A stretch of DNA of 32,054 bases from an uncultured Prevotella sp. (lineage in GTDB: Bacteria; Bacteroidota; Bacteroidia; Bacteroidales; Bacteroidaceae), in contig ONYL01000024.1 of NCBI GenBank assembly GCA_900322035.1, forward strand, positions 1 through 32,054, given 5' to 3'. Within the stretch, counting starts at the first letter, position 1, and the number at the start of each line of letters is the position of its first letter. Made by a program: the position numbers and the translations under genes. The notes beneath the pieces were generated by a model. The model was not told where the DNA came from and ran no database searches. It worked only from the letters and a program-made list of their open reading frames with translations. Below are positions 6,478-15,637 of this stretch, piece after piece.

Positions 6478-7781
6478 ATTTTGAATGATTTTCCTTTGAG
6501 ATATTCGTAGCCGATCCGGCAACGCATGCATTCTTTCTTGTCGCAATATTCCTTTTTGAGCTGAATCAGTGCCTGACTGTCGCCGGCGCTTTCCACGGAC
6601 AGCCCGCATCCCTGCCACATTCTGACGATGTTGTTGTTCTCGGCCTTGAGTGCATCGAGAAAGTCGAAAGCCCGATTGCAGAGCCGGTCATCGTCTTTGT
6701 GTCGGCCGTAGGCAAAGAGCATGGGAATGGCAGTGTTGATAATGATAAGGTTGGCCGACGCAGCCGACAGCTTTTTGGTGCTTTTAGGTCCTGGGGCACC
6801 GAAGGTATAATGCGTGCGCCAATAGTCGGTCACTTCTGTTTGCAGCAGGTTGGTAACGTCCTTCAGCGACTCCTGCTCGATGAGTTCGCTCAGCCCCGTC
6901 TGCCGTCGGTAGTAGAGTGTCGCCAATTGAGATATGCGGATGTGTGGAAAGTTCTGTGGGCGGAGGCGAAGAAAGCGCCAGAGCTTATAATCCATGGGTT
7001 GCAGCTGGAACTTGTGGGCCATGTATCGGTATTCGTCGCGCAATCGGTCGAAATAGCCCTCTTTGTGAGCCGCCGCCTTATAACGCTCAGGCAGACAGTC
7101 TTCTTCGAGCAGTCCGGCCTGCCCCATGAAGATGGCTTCGATCTGAAAGATATCATCGCGGTGGTGTCCCACCTTGTCAAGCGGTACGTTGAGCGCCCAC
7201 TGCTCGAATGCGTCACTGTTAGTGCCGAATCCGAAGTTGCGCGCCAATGTGACGAAATAAGCGTTTTCCCATGACCCTCCACATTGCTTGACACGCCTCA
7301 CGATATCGTCGGTCTTGCGTTCCAGCCGTTCTGTCTCCATGGCCGACAGCCAGGAATGTATCATCAGTTTGGAAAGAGTGGGTATGATCTTGTAGCAGGG
7401 CGGATAGGTTTCCGTGCGCAGCAAGGCCTCATAGTTGTCGGTCACGCTTCGTGGAACCTCAAGTTTCATCTGTGGCAATATCGTCCCATTCATGGTTCTT
7501 GCCTCTGCGTCTACTTTGCCCACTACGTGGAGGATGACGCTGTCGTAGTTGGCATCCTTGTCATGCCCGTGCCGATACCAGTCACTGGCCTTGTCGTGAA
7601 TCTCCACATTGCCCACCCACAGCGTATGGTCGATTTTCACCTTCGCATTGAAGAAGTCTGGACCGGCGTGCATGTTGTGCAGCCCAGGATCGATGACCTC
7701 AACACTGCGGCCGTCTGTAGTGGTGAGCTGAGTCAACTGAAATAGCTTATGTTGCCAGCAATAATGAATGAGTTCTTCCAT
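6474..7781 (-). CDS. DUF2851 family protein
   Basis: The 435-residue product matches the pattern I associate with the Bacteroidota family DUF2851: an N-terminal MEELIHYCWQHKLF, then GRSVEVIDPGLHNMHAGPDF, then KIDHTLWVGNVEIHDKASDW, and a C-terminal HKDDDRLCNRAFDFLDAL and KKECMRCRIGYEYL region. The N-terminal part with HAGPDF, WVGNVEIH and later DSVILHVV looks nuclease-like in its arrangement of acidic and His residues, but no activity is established. No signal peptide or membrane helix is seen, so it is probably cytoplasmic. It is the first gene of the operon with the thioesterase and dprA, translationally coupled to the former. Confidence 0.85.
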   Translation of the reverse strand: MEELIHYCWQHKLFQLTQLTTTDGRSVEVIDPGLHNMHAGPDFFNAKVKIDHTLWVGNVEIHDKASDWYRHGHDKDANYDSVILHVVGKVDAEARTMNGTILPQMKLEVPRSVTDNYEALLRTETYPPCYKIIPTLSKLMIHSWLSAMETERLERKTDDIVRRVKQCGGSWENAYFVTLARNFGFGTNSDAFEQWALNVPLDKVGHHRDDIFQIEAIFMGQAGLLEEDCLPERYKAAAHKEGYFDRLRDEYRYMAHKFQLQPMDYKLWRFLRLRPQNFPHIRISQLATLYYRRQTGLSELIEQESLKDVTNLLQTEVTDYWRTHYTFGAPGPKSTKKLSAASANLIIINTAIPMLFAYGRHKDDDRLCNRAFDFLDALKAENNNIVRMWQGCGLSVESAGDSQALIQLKKEYCDKKECMRCRIGYEYLKGKSFKI

Positions 7782-7813
7782 GATGCGACATCTTTAGTTC
7801 GGATTGCTAAAAG

Positions 7814-7821
7814 CAAAGATA
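7814..7821 (-). promoter_or_regulatory. Putative -7 element for the DUF2851 - thioesterase - dprA operon
   Basis: Minus-strand TATCTTTG fits TAnnTTTG and lies 33 bases before the DUF2851 start. A clear -33 box at the usual spacing is not seen. Confidence 0.45.
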
Positions 7822-7938
7822 CGAAAAATTCCGAACAATCACTGGCTATCAAGAAAAAGTTAGACGTTGGTGTGCAAAAAAAACATTCTTTGCCGTCTTT
7901 TTTTTCTTGTTATCCTCATCCTTCCATCTGCGTCTGCG

Positions 7939-8070
7939 AACATGCCAGACAACCTTGCGGTCACTGATGTGTTCCTCTTCTACGTTGACGACTTCGAAGA
8001 CATTGAGAAGGCCTTCGGGGAGAATAATGCTTCGGAGTGCCTCGTGTGTGAAAGATGTGTTGGAGTCTTT
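7939..8070 (-). pseudogene. Remnant of an insertion-sequence transposase N-terminus
   Basis: A minus-strand frame reads THEALRSIILPEGLLNVFE and continues VVNVEEEHISDRKVVWHV. The pattern LRxIILPEGLLxxFEVVxVEEE is typical of the short N-terminal region of Bacteroidota transposases of the ISAon1 kind. There is no start codon in frame before an upstream TAG, and downstream the frame runs into low-complexity lysine codons and a stop at 7849, so it is a fragment. Its position marks the boundary of the AT-richer exported-protein module. The family match is from memory of the motif only. Confidence 0.45.
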
Positions 8071-8191
8071 TATTTTGAATGATGTACCGTTGCACTATGA
8101 TATTTAGCTAACAGTTATTGTGTGGGCTATCCACGGACAAAATCTGTAGAGCCTAAAGTAGGGCGTACATAATTTTCACCTTAATACAAAG

Positions 8192-8232
8192 AAAAATCCT
8201 GTAAGTCGTTTTTTGACTTGCAGGATTTTTTT
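8192..8232 (-). terminator. Strong bidirectional terminator
   Basis: AAAAATCCTGTAAGTC pairs with GACTTGCAGGATTTTT with one mismatch around a 7-base loop. T-runs flank both sides. It lies 91 bases after the last gene of module B (8323-10179) and would end that transcript. Confidence 0.8.
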
Positions 8233-8322
8233 ATGGTGGCCCAAATGAAAGAACTTTTTTCTTCGTCAGTAGTGGGTCATCTGTCGAGTATTAAGCACCG
8301 GAACCCATCCAGTGTAAGACTG

Positions 8323-10179
8323 TCATTTGGCAATGCACTTTATTACCCTTGCTCCTTGTCGGATAATATATAACCCTTTGTCAGGAGCCTTTTGCAGCTC
8401 TACACCGTTAACAGTGAAATATTGTTTTCGGTCTAATCTCTTGTCGTTAAGTGTAGATGAAATAGCATCAGTCGTATTTATCGTTACTGCGTCCCAATCA
8501 ATGGCATTGCTGTTTGCTACTTCGCATTTAGGAACGGATGAAGAGTCATAATCCCAAATAAATGCTACAATGCCTAAATGATTTCTTACATAATCAGATC
8601 GTAGTGGTAAGTCACATGAATATTCATAGCTGTTACCATTCCATTCCAGAATATCTCCCCATACACTGTTGTATGCGCGCTCTACGTGCATGTGCATAAA
8701 GTCTGCGTCGGCACTGGCCTGATTCCGGTCTTCAATGCTGTCTTCATAGAGGAAAACGTTGATACGTGCTGGGTTTACAGTGAAGTTCTCCCGTACACGC
8801 TCGCCACTGACCTTTACATGTACATAGTTGTCGCTTGCAGAGTCCAAATAAGCTTTGATATTTAGATTTACAAATGCGGGTTCTTTCATGCGTTGTTTGG
8901 CGACACTGATTATATTCTCTGCTCCAGCCTCTGTCGAACCTGATGCCGGCATGAATATTGGCGATGTTTCTGTCTGGTTGGAGATGTAATCCCGTGTTGC
9001 TCTGTCAACGAGTAACGCTGGTGCAAACGTCTGGCCACCCATGTTATAGAACCACAGGTAATCGTTATCTGCCGGGAGTGTGAGCCAGTCTGTGTAATAT
9101 CCCGAATGGTGACACAAAGCATGAGCCTTGCCTTTAAGTTCATTGCTTTCCAATGCTTTGGCAAGTTGTTTCGCTACACGCGGACAATTGGGACATTGCT
9201 CTGTCGTGAACTCCTCAAACAGAACGTGGCGCTCATAATCGTGCATGGCAACGTTGAAAGAGTCAGCCTGTACGTTATCATTCATATCCTCATCACTGCC
9301 ATCTACAAGGTTGCAAAGCGTTACTGTTACCTGACGCTTTGCGGGAACATCGTTTGTGATGATGTCAGATGGGCTTACAGTGAACGTCACATATTTGCTT
9401 TCATTGTATGCCAATTGCTCGTTTATGTGGGCAGTGACGGTCTTGTCTGTTCCGTCGAATCCACACTGCATGTCAAACCCGTTGATAGTAGCTGTTGCAA
9501 TGTTCTTCACCAATGCCGTGATTTCCATGTTGCCACGGTCAACAATATACATGTTTGGCGCGCTAATACTTTGCAGTGCAAGATTGTACTTAGGCAGATG
9601 CTCTCCGTATACAAGTGCTTCTACAGCCAATGCACCTCTGTCACTACAATCCTTCCATGTAGAATCAGTGCCCATTTTTACAAAAAGAGCGTTAGGCTGT
9701 GGGTTGTTAATTATAGACAGGCCAACCGATGTGCTTTTTTGTAAGAAACTGTATCCTATATAAAGACCCTCTCCGTGTTTGATAGTGTAGTGCTGATTGA
9801 GAGCTATTCGATTCCATCCCTTTGCAGCGCGTGGCGTACTGCCAGTCTTGCCGGAGATGGCCCCGTAAGCAAGATCACTGCCATCTAATGATGTGCGTAC
9901 CCACACTCTGAGCGAGTCTATGTTGAGACGTGAGGCTAAGGCAGCGTTAATGCTGTCAATATGGTTGCCTGCATATACATTCAACTTTGCAGCTGGAAGG
10001 TATATGGCGCCGGAAATCCATGTGTTCTTGGCCGTAGAAGAAAAGCCTGTTGTTCCAGTTCCTTTATATCGTCCGTCAACATATCCTACATTCAGACCGC
10101 TAACTTGTGCTGTTGCCGCACCTACGTGCAGCAACAGCAGAAGTAAGGACATTAATAATATTTTAGCTGTTTTGTCCAT
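8323..10179 (-). CDS. Exported Omp28-like protein with a CxxC site and Por-type tail
   Basis: The 618-residue product has a clear signal peptide (hydrophobic 8-18, cleavage likely after residue 24). Residues about 30-195 look like a beta-sandwich with ADGTG-free repeats of unknown kind, 200-310 like a CARDB-type strand-rich domain, and about 319-560 match Omp28-type proteins, with FEEFTTEQCPNCPRVAKQL carrying the thioredoxin-like Cys329-Pro-Asn-Cys332 and later NMGGQTFAPALLVDR. The end (VNGVELQKAPDKGLYIIRQ, then ARVIKCIAK) resembles the short C-terminal sorting tail of Por (type IX) cargo. Omp28 is a surface protein of Porphyromonas; whether the CxxC is redox-active is unknown. The gene starts 29 bases after the adhesin-like gene and should share its transcript. 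Confidence 0.75.
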   Translation of the reverse strand: MDKTAKILLMSLLLLLLHVGAATAQVSGLNVGYVDGRYKGTGTTGFSSTAKNTWISGAIYLPAAKLNVYAGNHIDSINAALASRLNIDSLRVWVRTSLDGSDLAYGAISGKTGSTPRAAKGWNRIALNQHYTIKHGEGLYIGYSFLQKSTSVGLSIINNPQPNALFVKMGTDSTWKDCSDRGALAVEALVYGEHLPKYNLALQSISAPNMYIVDRGNMEITALVKNIATATINGFDMQCGFDGTDKTVTAHINEQLAYNESKYVTFTVSPSDIITNDVPAKRQVTVTLCNLVDGSDEDMNDNVQADSFNVAMHDYERHVLFEEFTTEQCPNCPRVAKQLAKALESNELKGKAHALCHHSGYYTDWLTLPADNDYLWFYNMGGQTFAPALLVDRATRDYISNQTETSPIFMPASGSTEAGAENIISVAKQRMKEPAFVNLNIKAYLDSASDNYVHVKVSGERVRENFTVNPARINVFLYEDSIEDRNQASADADFMHMHVERAYNSVWGDILEWNGNSYEYSCDLPLRSDYVRNHLGIVAFIWDYDSSSVPKCEVANSNAIDWDAVTINTTDAISSTLNDKRLDRKQYFTVNGVELQKAPDKGLYIIRQGARVIKCIAK

Positions 10180-10208
10180 ATTCGTAAATTAATGTGTCCT
10201 TATTGACA

Positions 10209-13200
10209 TTATTTCATTATCATCTTGTATGTCTTTACTGAGCCATCGGTATAAGTTGTCCGCACAATTGTTACACCTTGGCCGGGGACATTGAGCTTCT
10301 CACCGCTCAGACTGTAGTATTCGTTATGTGCAACAGTCCCGCTACCGTTAGTTTTCAGATGGTCTATACCCGTTGGATCAGCAGTTCCTTTCTTGTATGC
10401 GAATACATCGTCGAGACGCAGTATATACTGTCCTGTGCAGTTATAGTGGCGGAAAGCAAGATATACTTCTTTACCAGCATATGGTGTGAGGTCTATGGTT
10501 CGCTTCTGCCAGCCATTAATGTAACCTGTCTCGTCTTGTGTCGTAGCCACGTCGAGAGTTTCCTCGTAGGCAGGAGTTGTTGCAGCTAATACGCTGACGT
10601 CAGATATATTCTCATTGATGTAGAGTGCATAATGCTCTTCATATCTCGTAGGACTGAACGCAGATACATAGTAGGTTAAGGTAGCTCCATCCTCTGGGAC
10701 ATCAATTACAGGCGAGAATGTCCAGTTGTCGGGAGTAATGCTTCCTAAATTGTTGCTGTATGAAATAGAAGCTAAACAATTTTTCCCTGAGTGTACATAG
10801 TTTGGATTATCACCCCAAAGATTAGAGCCTAAGTCCCAGGTTTCACCGTCGCTATTTCCGTCGTAGGTTGTCCAACCGTAGGCTGCATTCTCAAAGTCGC
10901 CAATGAGCAACAGTCCTTCAGCAGTCTTGGTCTTGCCGTGACAGTTCACTGTAACAGCACCGCCATTAGTATAAATGGTTACAGAGTCGTTGTATTGTCC
11001 TTCTTTACCTGGATAGAACCATAGTGTAACGTCGAGTGATTGGTTGAAAGATGCCTTGTCGTTTGGTACGATCCCGTAGAAAGGACCGTTGCCATTGTTG
11101 CTGGCTGAAACTGAATCTACTGTAAGGTCTGACGAGCCTGTGTTGCGCAGGGTGACGGTTGCTGTAGTGTAACGCTGCGTTCCTACGTAAGTAGAGTCAA
11201 AGTATACATCCTTGTCGCTTTCCAGTTCGACGTTGTGTTCCTTGAAGTCTATCACGTGCAAACGAAGGTGTGAGAATTCAGCGCGGTTCTTGCCAGTGTA
11301 CATCTTATCACCCATCTGCTGGTATGCGAATGTAAAACTATGCTCTCCAGGTATACATGCAAGATAATCTTTCCAAGAATCATCGCTTCCGAACAATGCT
11401 TCTGAGCTTACGTCTTGTTGTCCCCAACCTTGCTTGTTACCGGATGTCATAGGATGTTGTACATCTACCTCTCCATAATCGTGTGACCAATAATCATTAG
11501 GATAGTCGGCTTGGCTGACTGCATCTGCCCTGCCTTCCCATGACATGTATCCTAATTTGCCCTCCGGTATGGTAAAGCTTACAGTGAAAGATGATTTTAT
11601 CTGTATGCTGTCAATGGTGTCTTTATCACAATTATAGTTGTAAGCAATTCCGTTGTCCACAACAAATGGATGACTATTGTCAGTTGTGAAAGTCATATAC
11701 TCTGCTCCTTCGTCAACGATCTTTGTAAAGTCGGGCATGTCAATCACCTGAGCTTTTACAGGAACTACGAAGTTGCCGGCTGATGTATTCACTGTTATGT
11801 TGGCTGTCTTATTTCCAGATGTCGTAGCTGATAAGGTTACAGGAATAGTCACGTTCATTAATGAGGATACCGGTGATACGTTGTTGTTTGGCTGGAACTC
11901 ATCGTTGTCTGTACTTACGCTATTTACTGTGAGATTATTCTTTCCTCTGTTTTGTATAATAATGCTTCCCTCGTTCGTCACGGTACTGCCTTTCTCTAAT
12001 ACAAAGTTGCCCATGTCAAGGCTCTTTGTTGTTAGCGAGGCTGAATCGGCAGGAAGTTTTGTGTTTGTCAGCTCAAGGTCGTATATGCACATACGATCCG
12101 TCTCGTTACCGGAATAGTAGTATTGATCGTATTGGAACCTTATCTGGTGAGTGCCTGGTGTAAGTTCGACAGATCCGGATATATCGTCGTCTAATGAGTT
12201 ATACGCGCGTATGGCAGTGTTCATGTCGTCGACGAACATGCCGGAAGCTGCATAATAGTTACGTCCGGTTGCTGCACCGCTATTGTGGCTGGTTCCTTTC
12301 CAGGTAAACTTGCCGCTCATGCCTTCAGGTACGGATAAGGTCGCTGTGAGCTTGCTCGACGCATTTCCTGATCCGTTGCATCCTGATGCAGCAACTACTT
12401 GCCCTGATGCCAAAGTGTCAATGGTGAAAGGATAATTGATATCTGTTTCAAATGTAATGTCACCTTTCTTTACTATTGGACTGAAATCAGGTTGTGGAAT
12501 GACTGTTCCCGACAATGTTACTGTTAACGGGTCGTCTTGTTCTCCTTCCACTGTCACAAGGCCTTCAGCTTCACCCGTTGCTGAATGGTTGAACGATAGT
12601 TTTATGTCTGTGCTGCTTTGAGCTGCAAGAGTTCCTGATACTGGAGTCGCCGTGAAAGCTCCTTCTGGATCAGCGTCAACACTAATCACATAGTCTGTGC
12701 TACTTCCGCCGGCGTTTACAAGTGTCAGCGTTCGTTCAATGGGCTGGTTGGGGAATGTACTGCCAAACTTACATTCAGACTGTGGCGTCATTAATAATGG
12801 CGTTGAAGTTGGTGCATACGCTGAGAAACTGTTATAGTCTGTGCCTGTACTCAGTCCGTAAGATGATGAGCCGTCGGCACTGTACATGGATACAGCGAAA
12901 TCTTGATCTGTATAAATACGTTTGAAATCACCATCTACGTGAAATACGAGATTGTCGGTGGGCGACATCTTACCGGTCTCCCAGTCGACCGTTCCCGAAG
13001 TCAGTACGCCAGGATAAGAACCTTGGTAGAAACCGGCAACTATTGTGGCTTCGCTGAATACGGTCGATGTAGGAATGGTGATGGTATGTGCAGTAGCATC
13101 ATACGTTCCTGACACGGGATATTCTATCGTTGGTGAGTAGGCCGTTGAGTCGTATAAGTTGAACAAGTTTTTGAGAGTGACCTTTGTGCCGTCTATTGCC

Positions 13201-13541
13201 ACACCAATCTTATATGTCTTCACATCGCCATTGCTGGGATCAAACGCATAGCTGTGATGAAATGTCCGGGCTACAGCAAAGTACTCTACAGTGTCAACGG
13301 CTTCCCCTGTGCGTTTCAGCCCTTTTTTCATTATAGGCTGTTTCATGCTGTGGGCTGCGCGTGTCTTTGGAATCAGCATCTTCAAAGCTTCTGAAGGTGC
13401 GCACTTGTTTAGATTAAGTGGGTCCACGTCTGCTGCCATCTGCTTTGCTTCCGCTTCATTGGCGGGGATATGGGTTTGTCCCCATGAGCCTATCGCAAGA
13501 AAAGTAAATGCCAGGGTTAAAAGTAGTAATCTCTTTTCCAT
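10209..13541 (-). CDS. Large exported protein with choice-of-anchor D and J domains
   Basis: The product from the ATG at 13541 has 1110 residues; a TTG two codons upstream is less likely. An N-terminal signal peptide (LLLLTLAFTFLAIGSWGQ) is followed by a unique region (about 60-260), three HYDIN/choice-of-anchor-D-like beta domains (signatures FGSTFPNQPIERTLTLVNAG, LTTKSLDMGNFVLEKG and VYFDSTYVGTQRYTTATV), separated by beta-sandwich parts, and a cleaved-adhesin or choice-of-anchor-J domain at about 876-1050 (GDFENAAYGWTTYDGNSDG, WTFSPVIDVP, LRLDDVFAYK). The end (EYYSLSGEKLN, then TIVRTTYTDGSVKTYKMIMK) is a Por-type tail. It is probably a surface adhesin or carbohydrate-binding protein. It lies behind the TPR/AraC regulator, with a 217-base gap holding its own promoter. 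G+C is lower than in module A. Confidence 0.75.
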   Translation of the reverse strand: MEKRLLLLTLAFTFLAIGSWGQTHIPANEAEAKQMAADVDPLNLNKCAPSEALKMLIPKTRAAHSMKQPIMKKGLKRTGEAVDTVEYFAVARTFHHSYAFDPSNGDVKTYKIGVAIDGTKVTLKNLFNLYDSTAYSPTIEYPVSGTYDATAHTITIPTSTVFSEATIVAGFYQGSYPGVLTSGTVDWETGKMSPTDNLVFHVDGDFKRIYTDQDFAVSMYSADGSSSYGLSTGTDYNSFSAYAPTSTPLLMTPQSECKFGSTFPNQPIERTLTLVNAGGSSTDYVISVDADPEGAFTATPVSGTLAAQSSTDIKLSFNHSATGEAEGLVTVEGEQDDPLTVTLSGTVIPQPDFSPIVKKGDITFETDINYPFTIDTLASGQVVAASGCNGSGNASSKLTATLSVPEGMSGKFTWKGTSHNSGAATGRNYYAASGMFVDDMNTAIRAYNSLDDDISGSVELTPGTHQIRFQYDQYYYSGNETDRMCIYDLELTNTKLPADSASLTTKSLDMGNFVLEKGSTVTNEGSIIIQNRGKNNLTVNSVSTDNDEFQPNNNVSPVSSLMNVTIPVTLSATTSGNKTANITVNTSAGNFVVPVKAQVIDMPDFTKIVDEGAEYMTFTTDNSHPFVVDNGIAYNYNCDKDTIDSIQIKSSFTVSFTIPEGKLGYMSWEGRADAVSQADYPNDYWSHDYGEVDVQHPMTSGNKQGWGQQDVSSEALFGSDDSWKDYLACIPGEHSFTFAYQQMGDKMYTGKNRAEFSHLRLHVIDFKEHNVELESDKDVYFDSTYVGTQRYTTATVTLRNTGSSDLTVDSVSASNNGNGPFYGIVPNDKASFNQSLDVTLWFYPGKEGQYNDSVTIYTNGGAVTVNCHGKTKTAEGLLLIGDFENAAYGWTTYDGNSDGETWDLGSNLWGDNPNYVHSGKNCLASISYSNNLGSITPDNWTFSPVIDVPEDGATLTYYVSAFSPTRYEEHYALYINENISDVSVLAATTPAYEETLDVATTQDETGYINGWQKRTIDLTPYAGKEVYLAFRHYNCTGQYILRLDDVFAYKKGTADPTGIDHLKTNGSGTVAHNEYYSLSGEKLNVPGQGVTIVRTTYTDGSVKTYKMIMK

Positions 13542-13572
13542 AAGCAAGATTAATTTGATGTTTTTTACTATG

Positions 13573-13580
13573 CAAATGTA
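13573..13580 (-). promoter_or_regulatory. Putative promoter of the choice-of-anchor D/J gene
   Basis: Minus-strand TACATTTG fits TAnnTTTG, 31 bases before the ATG at 13541. A -33 box is weak (TTTTC about 23 bases upstream), which would suit a promoter that depends on an activator such as the regulator encoded just upstream. Confidence 0.5.
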
Positions 13581-13758
13581 CGGAAAAGAATTCGAATAGA
13601 AGTGAAAATGTTATATTTACATGTCCTAAATCATGAATTTGTGCACAGGTTGTTATAAAAACCTTTGTATAGTTTAAATATTTAAGCAAGTCTAATATTG
13701 TCTCAAATACTGTTTTTACGGGTTCTTATACATCTAACCAGTGCTGTTTTCACCTTGT

Positions 13759-15408
13759 TTATTGTTTTCTGTCACTGTTTTTGCTCCGGTTGATTCGCAA
13801 ATATTCTGATGGCGTTAGTCCGGTTATACGTTTGAAAGATGTGACGAAGGTGTTGCGGCTCTTGAATCCAACACTTGTCGAGTAGCCCTCTATCGTGTAG
13901 TTGCCGTATTTTTGTGCATCGTTCATCATCTTGCAAGCCTGACGGATTCTATATTTGTTCAGAAAGCTATTGAAATTGCAGTGAGCCTTCTCGTTAATCA
14001 CCTGCGACATGTTTCGATAGTTGGTTCCTGCGAGCTCTGCCAAGCGTCGTATGGAGAAGTCCATTTCCAATATCTCATTGCTATTGTCCATCACCTCGCA
14101 TGCCTTCATGTAAATAGCCGTTTTCTCTGCCTCATTCAGTCTGGAGTCCTTGTATTTTATATTCTTGTCTTCCACAGGCATTACGTCAACGGTGGAAATC
14201 ATTTCTTGCACCTTGTTGTAGAGCGCTTCGTTAGAGTCGCTTAATTGTCTGTTCTTGCGTGCGAGTATTATTGCGAAGCCCGAAACGAGCACAACGATCA
14301 ACAGTAAAATGGATGCTGCTATTTGTATCGTCATTTTCTCTGTGCGTTCTTCAGCAATCCTGTCGTTCTGCTTGCGTAGATTGTCCATGAACGATAGTTC
14401 TTTTAATCCTGCCACTTGTTGGTAATTCAGCATCTCTTCCTTGGCACTCAGATATTTGCTATGATATTTCTCTGCAGCCTGACCGTCGCCCATTAGCCGC
14501 ATCACCTGCCATATTTCGTAGTATATTTGAATACTTACGTCTTTCATGCCGTAGCGTGTGGCTAACGCTTCTGCCTTGTGTAGGTTGATTAATGCCGCGT
14601 CGTATTCTTTCATTTGTTGTTGAATCTTGGCCATGTTGAAAAGACCTACTGCCGTATAGCGTACGTGCGAGTCATCGTCGGGCATCATCTTGGATTGCTT
14701 GTCAAACAAAGCAATAGCGGCTGTCAGATTACCTTTTTGTATTTGTTGGTAGGCTTCATAGTATAATAAGTTGAATTTTGTGAACTCTGGTTTGTCATTG
14801 TTTTTTAATTTCCTGAATATATTCCATTCCTTGTCTAATGAGTGCGGCTGATTTAACTCCCAAGCTATGGATATGGCATTGCCGAAGGCAGTGTTGAGGG
14901 TGTTGTAGTTCTTTTCGGCAAGAGCTGTATGAAATGCCTTTTTGATGTAGTACAGTGCCTTTCTTAATGCGTCATTTCCACCGCCCTGCTCACCTATGCT
15001 ACTGAATAGATGACCATAGTCCATGTAGAGTGTAGACAACTCATAGTGTATTTCCTGGCATATGGCACTTGCGCGTAATAAGCTCTCATAAGCTCTGGAA
15101 AGATCGTAGTATCGAAATAGGTATACGTAAGCTTTTACAGTATAGCCTCTCACGATGATTTTCTTTTCATCCTCAGACAACTGCTTACTGTATCTTTCCG
15201 TTAGCATTGATGCGCAAAGCAATGCACTGTCGCTCATGCTTGGTGTGTTGGCATAGTGACGGGATGTGTTCAATAGCTTTTCTGAGTCAAAGGTTTTCCA
15301 CACACTGAAAGTGTGCGGCTGGCTTCCGGCATATCCTGTTTTTGACCACAATAGCATTAATGTGATCATAAAAATAATTGATACAATTTGTATTCCCTTT
15401 CTCCTCAT
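13759..15408 (-). CDS. Membrane-anchored TPR - AraC-type regulator (module B)
   Basis: Taken from the ATG at 15408 the product has 549 residues: an N-terminal membrane or signal segment (IVSIIFMITLMLLW), a region of TPR-like helical repeats (about 50-345, with patterns such as AVGLFNMAKIQQQMKEYDAA), a second membrane helix (about 361-384), a charged linker, and a C-terminal AraC-type DNA-binding domain (about 450-540) ending TSFKRITGLTPSEYLRINRS. The layout predicts a periplasmic sensor joined to a cytoplasmic DNA-binding domain. A frame start 13 codons further up (15447) is possible, but a TAATTTTG element at 15414-15421 falls inside it. The likely target is the exported-protein gene downstream. 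It has the same plan as the regulator at 20922-22634 but is only distantly similar by eye. Confidence 0.8.
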   Translation of the reverse strand: MRRKGIQIVSIIFMITLMLLWSKTGYAGSQPHTFSVWKTFDSEKLLNTSRHYANTPSMSDSALLCASMLTERYSKQLSEDEKKIIVRGYTVKAYVYLFRYYDLSRAYESLLRASAICQEIHYELSTLYMDYGHLFSSIGEQGGGNDALRKALYYIKKAFHTALAEKNYNTLNTAFGNAISIAWELNQPHSLDKEWNIFRKLKNNDKPEFTKFNLLYYEAYQQIQKGNLTAAIALFDKQSKMMPDDDSHVRYTAVGLFNMAKIQQQMKEYDAALINLHKAEALATRYGMKDVSIQIYYEIWQVMRLMGDGQAAEKYHSKYLSAKEEMLNYQQVAGLKELSFMDNLRKQNDRIAEERTEKMTIQIAASILLLIVVLVSGFAIILARKNRQLSDSNEALYNKVQEMISTVDVMPVEDKNIKYKDSRLNEAEKTAIYMKACEVMDNSNEILEMDFSIRRLAELAGTNYRNMSQVINEKAHCNFNSFLNKYRIRQACKMMNDAQKYGNYTIEGYSTSVGFKSRNTFVTSFKRITGLTPSEYLRINRSKNSDRKQ

Positions 15409-15538
15409 GACTGCAAAATTACAAATATTTTGCGTAAACTGTTGCATTCGTTTGCACTTTATCCGCTATGAAAATAAATTGATTATAGCCACTTGAGGTT
15501 GGGTAAAGAAAAAACAAAAATGGATATGGAGTGATGAT

Positions 15539-15599
15539 CCATACAAAAGCCGCCTTGTCTTATCCCGTCGGGGGATGAAGACAAAGCGGCTGTGTATGG
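15539..15599 (-). terminator. Long stem-loop terminator after the M6 protease gene
   Basis: On the minus strand AGCCGCTTTGTCTTCATCCC pairs with GGGATAAGACAAGGCGGCT around a short CCGA loop, followed by TTTTG. Outer bases (CCATAC with GTATGG) extend the stem. It lies 39 bases past the M6 protease stop and separates module A from module B. A second, weaker hairpin with TCTTGC and GCAAGA arms (15609-15634) lies between it and the gene. Confidence 0.7.
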
Positions 15600-15637
15600 T
15601 TACTCAACTCTTGCAGGATCTCCTCCCGCAAGATGAG

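Larger units (their letters stand above)
7782..8322. other. Gene-poor stretch with transposase remnant and terminator
   Basis: The 541 bases hold the DUF2851 upstream region, a decayed reading frame on the minus strand (7939-8070) resembling a transposase N-terminus, and a strong terminator (8192-8232). No intact gene is supported. A plus-strand frame with a signal-peptide-like start (7867-8082) is the antisense of the remnant. Confidence 0.55.

Noticed and set aside
7867-8082. Plus-strand frame with signal-peptide-like start (TTG start, about 71 codons)
   Set aside because: It is antisense to a minus-strand stretch with a transposase-like motif, starts with TTG, and has no promoter or family resemblance.
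13645-13664. Small hairpin AGGTT/AACCT in the gap behind the module B regulator
   Set aside because: Stem of only five base pairs and no T-run on the relevant strand; not a credible terminator.
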